A stretch of 64,000 nt of DNA from Amphiura filiformis (taxonomy: Eukaryota > Echinodermata > Ophiuroidea > Amphilepidida > Amphiuridae). Below the pieces are notes generated by a model, which worked only from the letters and a program-made list of their open reading frames with translations, was not told the origin of the DNA and did no database searches. The stretch's first letter is position 1, and each line of letters begins with the position of its first letter. The stretch covers positions 56,351,706 through 56,415,705 of the forward strand of contig NC_092636.1 in NCBI RefSeq assembly GCF_039555335.1, written 5' to 3'. The position numbers and the translations under genes are program-made. Shown one piece after another: positions 35,095 to 45,475 of the stretch.

Positions 35095-37270
35095 GAGTGA
35101 CACGTAATGTTACTTGTGCATTATTGTTCTTTATCTTCGGTTCAAAATAAGGACATCGACTTTGGATATATATTTTGGCCATCTCCGTAAACATGTTAGC
35201 TTCGTCATATCTTGAGAAATTAACAGATGATTTTAATGAGGCGCCTAGTACTAGTATTCCAAACCAAACAATGCAAGATTATTTTGAGAGAAATATCAAT
35301 GTTTTCGTGATAGTGTGACTTGTGCAATCGTTCTTTATCTTCAGTTCATCGTAAGGACATCAACCGTGGATATATGTTTTGGCCAGCTCCGCAAGTAGGA
35401 CCCGGCTCTTAACACAAATGACCATATGGGTATGCTCCCCTGGAAAGACTCCCCTCTTTTGATTTCGCAGGTCCGAAAGACCTCCTAAATTTGACCAAAA
35501 TAGCTCATTCCTTACATTTTTTCAGGTGATTTTCAGCTCCCAAAGACTCCTGGCATGGTGCAGTCATGTCTACAGTAGAATTCACCACGACCTTTGCAGG
35601 ACTTAAACCCCATTAAAAGATATTAAACCAAGATAACACTCATTGAAAACAGCTCAACTATGTTACATTAGATCTTCTCTGGTTAAATCCACACACACAC
35701 ATGTGCCTGTTTTGAGCAATGAGCTGGTTTGGAATACTAATACTAGGCGCCTCATTAAAGAGCGTAGGGAGAGCGTGGCGCAATGGTTAGGGTACTTGCC
35801 TTTAGTGCATGAGGTCCCGGGTTCAATTCCCGGCGGTGGCGATTTGCTGGGATATTGACTTGGAAAAAAAAAGTCTGAAATTAATTGGCAACTTCCGTAG
35901 ATTAAAATTCGGACTTCCGCTCTCCCCATGGTTCATTTAGAAGTGGGTAAATGAATCATGAAAGCACTCCGTCCTTCGGAGGGGACGTTAAGCCGTCGGT
36001 CCCGTGTGCAGAGAGCCATGATACCTGTACATGTATTTCGCAGCCAGTTTCGAAAAGAGTAGGGTGTTAACCCCTGACTGTTCCCAACCCGTCCCGGTGT
36101 TCAAATGGACCCCAATGGAAATAAGCTTCAATAGAGGCTTTCTTGGGTTATCCAGGGTTGTCAGAACCCGAACAAATTAAATCAAATCTGGTACTATAGT
36201 TTCAGTTGGGTGAACGATTATAAAGGTAACAATAACTGTGTGGCCTTTGTTCACGAAATGAGACAATACTGTGCATATTGTTAACCACATTCTTGAAAAT
36301 GAGAAACATAGTGGCTGTGGGCCGTAACACGGTTTGGAAATAATTTCTTCATATTTTTTGATGTTATCTGTCTTTTACATATCCTTCCTAAAGCACCAAA
36401 GTGCGAATATTTCCAAACACCTAAATTAGCTAAAAATTTAGGACATGTTACAAAACTATATTTTCTAGAATTTCAGAAGAGTACTTTTAATATTGGCCGG
36501 TTATTTTTCACACAGCGACGTTAACTAGGCAATGTACTATTACCTATAACATACACTAAAACACCTAAGTACGAATATTTCCAAACATCTAAATTAGCTA
36601 AACATTTAGGACATGTTACAAAACTATATTTTCTAGAATTTTAGAAGAGTACTTTTAATATTGGCCGGTTATTTTTCACACAGCGACGTTAACTAGGCAA
36701 TTACCCATACTTCTAACATTCACTATTTGTAGAGGTTACGCGTCAATGATAAGAGCACTGTGTATTGTGTATAGGAAAACGGACAGTAACTGCAGTATGG
36801 GGAGCATATCCACCAAACTTGTATGATGCCCCCCCAAGTATGCATACGTGCGTCATATCTTGTGAAATCAACAGATGAGTTTTACATGGTGCCTTCCAAA
36901 CCAAACAATACAATCATATATTTGAGCGAAATCGATGTTTCCGTGATAATGTTACTTGTGCAATCGTGCTTTATCTTTAGTTCATATGAAGGACATCAAC
37001 CATGGATAGATCTTTTGGCCAGCACCGTAAGTGGGCTATGACTTGTGTTAGCTTCGTCGACGCGTCATATCTTGAGAAATCAACAGATGATTTTTATGTG
37101 GCGCCTGGTATGATTGTATTATAATTCATACCCTGGTTTATACAATCATACTTTAGAGCTAAATATCTATGTTCTCGTGAAAACGTTACTTGTGCAATAA
37201 TTGTTCTTTATCTTCAATTCATAAAAAGGACATCAATCGTGGGTATTGGTAAAGCTCGCGAACATGATTA
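35095..37270. repeat. Central block with duplicated ~200-bp and ~155-bp segments
   Basis: A segment with CGTCATATCTTG and then ACTTGTGCAAT..T and TTTATCTTCAGTTCAT occurs at 35197-35400, 36835-37035 and 37055-37270, and in part at 35095-35195. A second segment starting AAAACACCTAAGTACGAATA or similar is duplicated side by side at about 36385-36530 and 36545-36710. Confidence 0.75.
35767..36190 (+). mobile_element. tRNA-derived SINE
   Basis: The tRNA-like head (35767-35842) has A-box GTGGCGCAATGGTTAGGG and B-box GGTTCAATTCC. The body has CCTTCGGAGGGGACGTTAAG and CCGTCGGTCCCGTGTGCAGA. The 3' end is a short TTAAATCAAATC tail. This is the classical layout of invertebrate SINEs. It sits in the centre of the mirrored satellite. 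Confidence 0.85.
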
Positions 37271-37321
37271 TTCACTTTTGAAATTAATTTAAGAAATTGG
37301 TCTTATATAGGTGTAGTTTAA

Positions 37322-37414
37322 AATTTGCCAACCTTGTACATTTTGTTCGGTACACCACTGATAATATCAGTGGTGTACTGGTGTACCGAACAAAATGTAC
37401 AAGGTTGGCAAATT
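37322..37414. repeat. Perfect 36-bp-arm hairpin
   Basis: AATTTGCCAACCTTGTACAT and the following bases to 37357 are exactly mirrored at 37379-37414. The 21-bp centre has its own small inverted repeat (CACTGATAATATCAGTG region). Confidence 0.85.
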
Positions 37415-37734
37415 GCACAATTGCATTACTGGGTTGAACATGTAACAGTGCAGAAATTTGAATGCGGACAAATGCGGTCATTTAAAAATGGGCCAAAATG
37501 AGACTTGTGGCCAAACAGAAGAAGAACGTCACAATTTTGTCCGGGTATTTCAACGGTCGGTACATGACTAGTTATGGTGCCCTTTCAGGGCGTACGTCGG
37601 AAGTGCTGGTTAGGAAAATAGCACGTCCTCGGGGCGCGATTTACTCGGCGGATTTACTAGTATTTTACCGCAGTTAACATTTGAATAGGGGGCCCGTTTA
37701 AGCAACTGTAGCCAAGGACATGAACATGATGAAG

Positions 37735-39070
37735 GAAAGAATGTTTGTTTGTCCACACTACCTCTCCAAGACTTTATCAAGAAAAATGTTAGTTTGTCCA
37801 CAAAACCTTTGCAAAATGTAGCCAACACAAAAGATATATGTTTGTCCACACTACCTATATCCAAGACGTAATCAAGAAAATAAGTTTTTGTTTGTCCACA
37901 TTAACTTTACAAGAGGTATCCCGGGAACTTGCAATTTGCCCACAGTGCGTAGCCAGCCTTTCAGTGTGTATGGGGAGGCAAATCCAAATTTTCGTCCCTA
38001 TTTGTCAATTGTTGTCCCATTTGCAGTCATTTTAATAAAACCTTACTCTTTGTCGTCCACGTTGAATTCCTGAAAAATTTCTGGGGGGAATTTGTCCCCC
38101 TGGCAACGCCACTGACACTATCTCTCCCAGACGTAGCCGTGAAAAACTGTCAACACTGTCTATCCATGACGTAGCCAAAGAAGCAATGTTAGTTTGACCT
38201 TTTCTTTGCCGTCCCCGTTTTATTCCTGGGGGAATTTGTCCCCTTGGCTACGCCACTGACACTATCTCTCCCAGAAGTAGCAGTGAAAAAGTGTTATATT
38301 TAGTCCACATTGTTTATCCATGACGTAGCCAAAGAAGTAATGTTAGTTTGTTCACACTTCGTATCCAAGATGTGCCCAAGAAAATGATATTTTGTCCACA
38401 CTACCTCTCCAAGACGTAGCCAAGGAAACAATGTTAGTTTGTCCACACTATACCTCTCGCAGACGTAGCCAAGAATTATTTGTCCACACTACCTTTCCAA
38501 GAGGTAGAAAACAATGTTAGTTTATCCACACTACCACAAGTCCAACCATTACCAAAGAAAAACACAAAAAGATATATGTTTATCCACACTACCTTTCCAA
38601 GACGTAACCAAGGAAATTTGTGTTAGTCCACATTACTTCTCCAAAGAGGTATCCTAGAAACCTGTAGTTTGCCCACACTACCCATGAGCGTAGTCAGTTG
38701 TTTAGTGTGGGGGAGGCAAACCCAAATTATCGTCCCCATCAATTGTTTGTCCCATTGTCGGGGAAAAGCCAAATTTTCGTCGGCATTTGTCAATTTTTTG
38801 TCCCATTTTCAGTCACACTTTACTCTTTGCCGTCCCCATTTTATACCTGAAAATTTATGTGGGGCACACCCCCCCCGCTATACCACTGACACTACCTCTC
38901 CCAGACGTAGCCGAGAAATAGTTTTACTTTGTCCCCATTGCCTATCCAAGACGTAGCCAAGAAACAATGTTAGTTTGTCCGCACTACCTCTCCAAGACGT
39001 ATAGATAAGAATTATTCTTGTTTGTCCCCACTACCTCTCCAAAAAGCATCCATGAAAACAATGTATCTCG
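37735..39070 (-). repeat. Satellite array of ~45-bp units, inverted orientation
   Basis: Units read TTTGTCCACACTACCTCTCC then AAGACGTAGCCAAGAAA on the + strand, which is the reverse complement of the 33958-35080 units. The array is interrupted by dispersed GGCGTAGCC-type repeat pieces (about 37945-38120, 38195-38275 and 38680-38890). Confidence 0.85.
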
Positions 39071-39862
39071 ACAATATATTGTCATACAGTTTTATTTCGG
39101 GTTGTTCCGTAAATGTTAGCTATAGGTCTAGGCCAAAATTCTGAACTTGTTGAAAGTTAAAGTGTTCAGTTTGTTATACATGTTATATAGGCATAGGTGT
39201 TACAATGAATTAAACACGTCTTTCACGTCATTAACCCTGGCATCAAGAGGCATCAGGTGCTCCAAAAGGTATTCAAACAACAAAATTCTGGTATGATTTG
39301 TTTTTTAAAGGTCAATACAATTTTCACTTATATCTTACCATTTGCGGATATAAAGCAAAATGAATTTAAACCAAAATGAGAATGTGTGCTTTTGTTTCTA
39401 TGAAAACGTGTTAGGTGTTAACAAGAATTGTTCTTAAAAAGAGACAATGCCATGGATGAAGATCATGTTTCACAATTTTACATTGACAAACTTGTGCTCG
39501 TGTGTGCGCCATGGCGCACCTAAGGTGCAGGTGTTATACATTACGTGAAATGTTACAGTGTATAAATACGTTTCAATACACAACAGCAAAATGTCCCGAC
39601 ATCTACCCAATTATCTGATAATAGGATAGGGTCTATTTTTGTCCCTATGATCATGCTAAGATGCATGGATCAAAATTGCCAAAAAATTATGTTGCGGGGA
39701 CCGTCGACCCGCAGTGTAGCGATGGACCATGGTAGAGAAACTACTACTAAAAAAGCAACTACACCACTGTTTAAATTTGTGAAGCATTTTAATCGCCTTA
39801 TGTAACCTGTGTGATTCATTACATTTCTTGACGCAACAATCGCGATATTTACATCGCACATT
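39071..39862. other. Intergenic stretch, nothing recognised
   Basis: Only a perfect palindrome, GTGCGCCATGGCGCAC, near 39504 stands out. Confidence 0.35.
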
Positions 39863-40027
39863 ATTCGCCAGCGAAGTGGTTACATAACTCCCTGGTAACT
39901 GGATCACGCACCTTTTGGAATTGATAGTACATGCCATAGAATTGTGTTGCGATCATTTCGATCGTGGTGTCAAAAGCGTGATCCTGTTGACAATCAGATT
40001 ACACGTAACACTTAATCGCTGGCGAAT
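39863..40027. mobile_element. 165-bp palindromic MITE (family B)
   Basis: Termini ATTCGCCAGCGA are mirrored at the right end. Inner GGATCACGC is mirrored as GCGTGATCC, and the centre has CGATCATTTCGATCG. A 166-bp relative is at 51083-51248. Confidence 0.75.
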
Positions 40028-40252
40028 ACTCGTGCGGTTCACTTTTTTTCATGTGCATTCACCTGTATAGGAAGGACCTTGTGCACAGAAAATAAAGAAA
40101 AGGTTTAGCATAACAAAGGAATAAGCGTGAAAATCATGGAGCGTGATATCAGTTGTCTTATTTACATAGGCCTAAATTTGTAGAGCCAACGCCCTTAATA
40201 TCAAATATCAATTTAGTTGAGAACGGGATTGTCATGTTTGCTCACTAGGACC

Positions 40253-40710
40253 AATGACGTACTGTGGCCGCTTCTACCCGGGCCCCGGGGGCACTCCCAT
40301 TTTGGAGGTGACGCGTATGTAGGGCTGTTAAGACCCCCCTTTTCAGCGTCGCTGTCACCCAAAGACCCCATGTTTTTTACGAACACATGCTCTGTCACCC
40401 GAAGACCCCATTATTTTTACATTTGATCTGTCACCCAAAGACCATTACAAGTTCAATTAGAACAGCAACTTTATCACTGATTTTGTTACTTATTTTGGAA
40501 AAAAACAAAGACATTTGAAGCCATTTAGAACTAGAAATTCGATATTCGAGGTTTCTGTGGCGCTCAATTCGGCTGTCAGCCGAAGGTTCCATTTAAAAAA
40601 GGTTATGTTCTCACCCAATGACCCCATATTTTTTTTTATATTTTGCTCTCACCGAATGCCCCTTACTCCTGGCCCTTACTGCGAAAGTGCCAGCCCTACA
40701 TCTATTCTAT
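40253..40710. repeat. Dispersed repeat with CACCCAAAGACCCC units
   Basis: CTGTCACCC(A/G)AAGACCCCAT recurs three times at about 40-bp spacing from 40350 to 40440, and again, diverged, near 40612 and 40655. It is preceded by a GACGTACTGTGGCCGCTTCT start related to the CAGTGGCGTA family. Confidence 0.55.
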
Positions 40711-41740
40711 ATCCATTACATTTCATTCCAGCGCGTATAATTATCCCCAATCCATTTCCTAGCAAACAAAAAACGTTTTCAACATTTTTCGTAGAAGGTT
40801 GGAAACGGTTGTCAGAAAACGTTTAAATTACGGGTTATAAAGGGTATATAAATGGTATAAAACGTTTCCAAAAACAAAATATTTATTTGGCAAATTTGTT
40901 TTGTAAAAACATTTTAAAATAAGATTTTGACAATATTCTAACAATGTTGTTGTAGTGTGATTTCATACAAAACGTCATTACTTGTGAATTTGTGATAACC
41001 CAGCATTTAATGTTATTAAAACGTTTTTACCAAAACCAAAACCCAAAATGTAACCTGTTTAAAATGTTTTAAAAACTATTTGTGTTTGATGGGGATAGCT
41101 CGTCGATCGTTATTAATATGAGCGGAGCTTCACGCAACTGAGACGTATAAAATAATAAGACATATAAAATAATAAGACATAACGGATAGCGATATATACA
41201 CAGTTTATACGTCAATGTTGCAATGATACGCATGCACGAGACGTGTCAGCCATCATTCGATCGGTGAACACAGTGAATAAAACCGGAGATCCGGGTTTAT
41301 TATAAAACTTAAATTTTATGCATTACAATCATGCACAAAGTAGAAATTCGAGAAAATTGAGGGCGTCGCCGTGGAGCAAATCACACATTAGGCCTATGGC
41401 TTTAATCACAGTGAAATTTAAGAGTTATTGATTAAAACCGGCAATGCCCTGTTTTATTGGCCAGTCCCACATGATAGAGCTCAACAATTAAGCGGCTTAG
41501 TGGTTTCATTTAAATCGCTTTTTCGACTTAAAATGATCAGAAAACATCCTTGGAAGTTGTTACTAATATAGCATGTAATAATAATTGGCAAAGAATAACA
41601 AAATTAAAATTTGACCGGAATCACACATTGTGGCTTTAAGCAAAGACCCCGGGCAATGACATAAGATAAGACAAGATAATCAAAAACATGCGTCATTTTA
41701 CGAAACATGTGGTAGTTTCTCAACGAACATGCCAACAAAA
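40711..41740. other. Intergenic stretch upstream of the protease gene
   Basis: No exon or repeat family was recognised apart from a short direct repeat of ATAATAAGACATA near 41150. Confidence 0.35.
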
Positions 41741-41743
41741 ATG

Positions 41744-41780
41744 GATAAAAAGGGAGAATATGAAACGACCAACATCATTC
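41744..41780 (+). promoter_or_regulatory. Candidate TATA/Inr core promoter of the S8 protease gene
   Basis: A TATA-like GATAAAAAG at 41744 lies 31 bases before an Inr match TCATTC (A at 41777). That is the usual metazoan spacing. The position is right before the putative non-coding first exon. The motifs are short, so this is an inference. Confidence 0.45.
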
Positions 41781-41825
41781 GACTAGTGACGACAGAAGAG
41801 TGACATTGGAACCCATCCAGTACAG
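41777..41825 (+). other. Putative non-coding first exon of the S8 protease gene
   Basis: It starts at the Inr A and ends CCAGTACAG|GTAAGC, a strong donor. The coding exon at 45476 is preceded by a real acceptor (CCTTCTAG at 45450-45457) and 18 bases of leader, so an upstream 5' UTR exon must exist. This is the best candidate seen. Confidence 0.45.
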
Positions 41826-44653
41826 GTAAGCGATGTTTCCGTGTTCTGCACTGCTTTAACTACTTTTACAATAGCAATGTTTTAGAGTGGGTCTGCTTAT
41901 TATACATTACCTATGCCTTCAACAAAAATTGCATTTTCACAGGTTTACTGATAACTTGAGTTCCCTGCATTGAGGTTTATACAAAGGCAACCACATAAAC
42001 TGGTTGTTATGAAGCCAACCATGCAGAGACAGTACTTGAGATGGTATAACCATTTTAATGCAATAGCTCCAATACTGTGACATCAGGTGCCCGAGGCATA
42101 AAATGTTGACAGTCTCACATGGTTAATGCAATTCATGCACTGTTTTATTACCATCAATTTGGATGAAAATGACTGTGAATATATTATTGGGACTTGAAAC
42201 GTATTGATGTATTGGTGGGTATCTTAGTATCGGTTTGTAAATTACAAGGCAATAGGATTTTGCTGCAACCTTCAAATCTTGGATTACTTTAATTAAGATA
42301 TGTACGCTGCGACATCAATATTGCGACCATTGCAACAAATGAGGTGTCATAATACGCATGCAGAAATATAATAAATTCTGCTTCGATTGCATATATCCCA
42401 AATTTGGCATACGATCAACCGTTTAGGAATAATGGGCATTGAATTTTGCTTCGTCAAATCACTTTGAAATAAGTTTTGAAAATACTTTACAAATATGTTT
42501 GCCTTAAAAAAATCATCATATTTGTCACCGGATTTTTTTCCAGCTGAATGCTTTATGATATTTCGCATATCTGGACGTTCGTTTGTTTTCCCTGTAAAAT
42601 AAAGGTTGTTTAGCGATTTGATGTGCATCTTGCTCAAACTTTCAAAAGTTTTGACTAACTTAGATAAATTCAGCAGTTAGCCAATTAACTGCAATTTGCT
42701 TTAAAAATTGGGCAATGTACTGTAATTTTGCTGTAACTAAAAGCACACATGTCCAGAAATTCAAATAGACAAACACCTTCAGTGATTTATATAATTGTTT
42801 CTATTCCATTTCGGTTGTTTTGTCACTTGTGTCCACACTGATTCATCTGCATCGACAAGCTCCTAATAGGAGCCTCCTATTAAGGGCAGACGAGGTATTG
42901 TTGGTCGAAGCAACCTAAAATCGATTTTCATTATCTAGATCAATATATTATTGAAAATTAACACCTTGATGTTTTGCAAAAGTTCATTCTACAAATCGTA
43001 TACTTTGCAAACTTGCTTAATTTATTGTTGTTGTTTCAGCCCTCTTTACAACGTAACTCAAGAACCGCAGCACCTATAAAAGTATATCTGTGATATTTTA
43101 ATACTTCTACATGCTCGCTATGAATTGAGCAATACAGTTTTTGCCAAAGCTCACTATCATTCGTAAGATAATGTGAACTACCAAATCACAACAGTTTAAA
43201 ATAATGAATAACCTTAACATGACGTCGCAACTCATTAGCATATCATTATCTGATGTGGGCCGTCGATTTTGACTAATCTCGCAACTAGCAAGGAATGACG
43301 TCGATATATATATATATTTTTATTTTCTTGCCCATGAAGGAAGCGGCGGTCCTCGCCTATTTTGATACCATAAATGGGAAACACTTGCTAATATTCAAGT
43401 TTTTTTGTAAAGATTGACAGATGTTGCAAACGGGCCTGTTACAATTTTGTTGAAAATCCACCCGTCTGAAAACAGACTTTTCTAGTTTTTACAAGAATTA
43501 CTAAACGTATGTACTTGGTTTTTGGCACACAGTTAGATAGATACTAGACTAACATTTTTAAATCCAGTGTTTAGAACGCGAGAAATTGGCCGAAAGCATT
43601 TGACCTCGATCATCCCTCACTCTGTGTAACGCACAGCGTCAGCATCCCTATATCTTCGTGTCAAAAAGTACCGTGATAGTAGGGCAAATCCACTAGTTCT
43701 TCAACAGCTACGCATTGCGATTTTGTTCGAGATAGGCCGAGCGACTCAGGCAAAGCACACCACCTGAACGATATGAGATACCACAGCGTTTCCATTCACT
43801 AGCTGAAATGACACGTTTTTACGATCTGCGCATGCTCAGTATCATCTTTGACGTTGCCAACACAAGAAAATTCGATTTGTTGTCAGTTTTTTGTTTTCAA
43901 TACACTCACTGGAAGTTCAATCCACTAAGATACATAGTTAACGTGTTCTTTCAACACATACATTTAACTGCAATTCCACCGAAAGGTTTTTAATTTGACC
44001 GAAAACAGTGTGGTGTATTCAACTGTTTGAGAATATAATCATATCAAAAGAATCTACACCACCGACACGCATCAGTCTATTTTCATTATAACTATAGGAA
44101 TAAAATCAATTCAACTCAATATGAAACATAGGAATGTGATCTTATTGTCCCTGAGTTTAAATATCGTTGAACGACTCAACCTCCGCTCGACCTTCAACAA
44201 TACAAAATCAATAAGTGTATATTCATAGCTGCATCGCTACTCTATTAGCGATTGTTTTTAACCAACATGACCAATCGTTCACCGAGCGCGGAGGACATGA
44301 AGTATAAGCTCATATTGTAATAGAAGCTACTCTCAGCGGCTGACAGTTTATTAAGAATTGTGCTTTGATGGCCGTACAAAATAATTCTTTGCCTGGCGCG
44401 GACGATGTGTAACGGTCATTATTTGAGCTTCAGTCATTTGAAATGAATGGTTACGTAACATGCCAAAACTGCCCTAGCAACATGTTGACTGTAATTTGAT
44501 GTTTTTTAAATGTATTTAAATTATATTATTTAATGCGGCGTCGAACTCTAGCTGAGAACTTAGCCTAAGTCCTACGAACTCCATGAATGATTCTGAGGGA
44601 GCAGAACCAAAGGAGGAGACTGGGGGTCATTATGCCATGCAAATTACTACTCA
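41826..44653. other. Putative first intron of the protease gene, no feature seen
   Basis: AT-rich sequence with a short (TA)n near 43306. No repeat family or exon was recognised. Confidence 0.35.
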
Positions 44654-45343
44654 CACTCATAGAAATTGTTCGTTGGTATTACTCAGTAAGTTGATGTAAG
44701 TCGTTGCGTCAACTTTCCGAGTAATGCCAACGCGTACAATTTTGAGTAACGCTGAATCGATATCATTATGTTGGTCGCACTCATTTGCACTTACTTTATT
44801 GAGTTGTTACAACTCAGAAAATGAAACTAGCCTAGGTTAGCATAATTTTCTAGAGGTGTGCTATAGTATACAAAATTTTGCACTGATTACAAAAGTAAAT
44901 CTTTGAATACTGCTAATTGTGCAGAAAATGATCTAATTACGTGAATTAAGTAACAAAGTACCAAATTGGAATAACTGGAAACAATAAGTACCAGTAACTT
45001 AATATGAACGAGTTACATTAACTTACATGTTGAGTTACAATAACTCAACTAATTGGTTCTTTGAACCTTGTTTATTTTTCTAAGTTCCCTGAACTTGAAT
45101 TCAGAAGTTGGCATTACTTAAAAAAGTTGACGCAACGACTTACATCAACTTTGTAAGTAATGCCAACAAAGTTGATTAGTTGACGGAACTTTTTGAGCTT
45201 TTTCAGCATTTTTAAGTTCGGATAACTAAAATGAATTTTGTTTTGGCAACTTTTACACTATTTTTGAGTTGTCCAAACTTACTCCTTTTGAATTGCGCCA
45301 ACAAGGCGAACGAGTCATTTCCCGGGAGTCATTTCTATGAGTG
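44654..45343. mobile_element. 690-bp element with inverted termini
   Basis: CACTCATAGAAAT at the left is mirrored by ATTTCTATGAGTG at the right. Subterminal GTTGATGTAAGTCGTTGCGT near 44690 is mirrored by ACGCAACGACTTACATCAAC near 45131. It is non-coding, and ends about 110 bp before the acceptor of the first coding exon of the protease. Confidence 0.7.
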
Positions 45344-45475
45344 CAGTGTCAGCGGATTGACTATAATAGATGATCAGAAAAATCAAAGCGCATTTCACCC
45401 CTTTTAGCTCATTTTGATATGATCAAGACTATTTTGTATTAATTTCTTTCCTTCTAGACGATCAATCCATCGACA

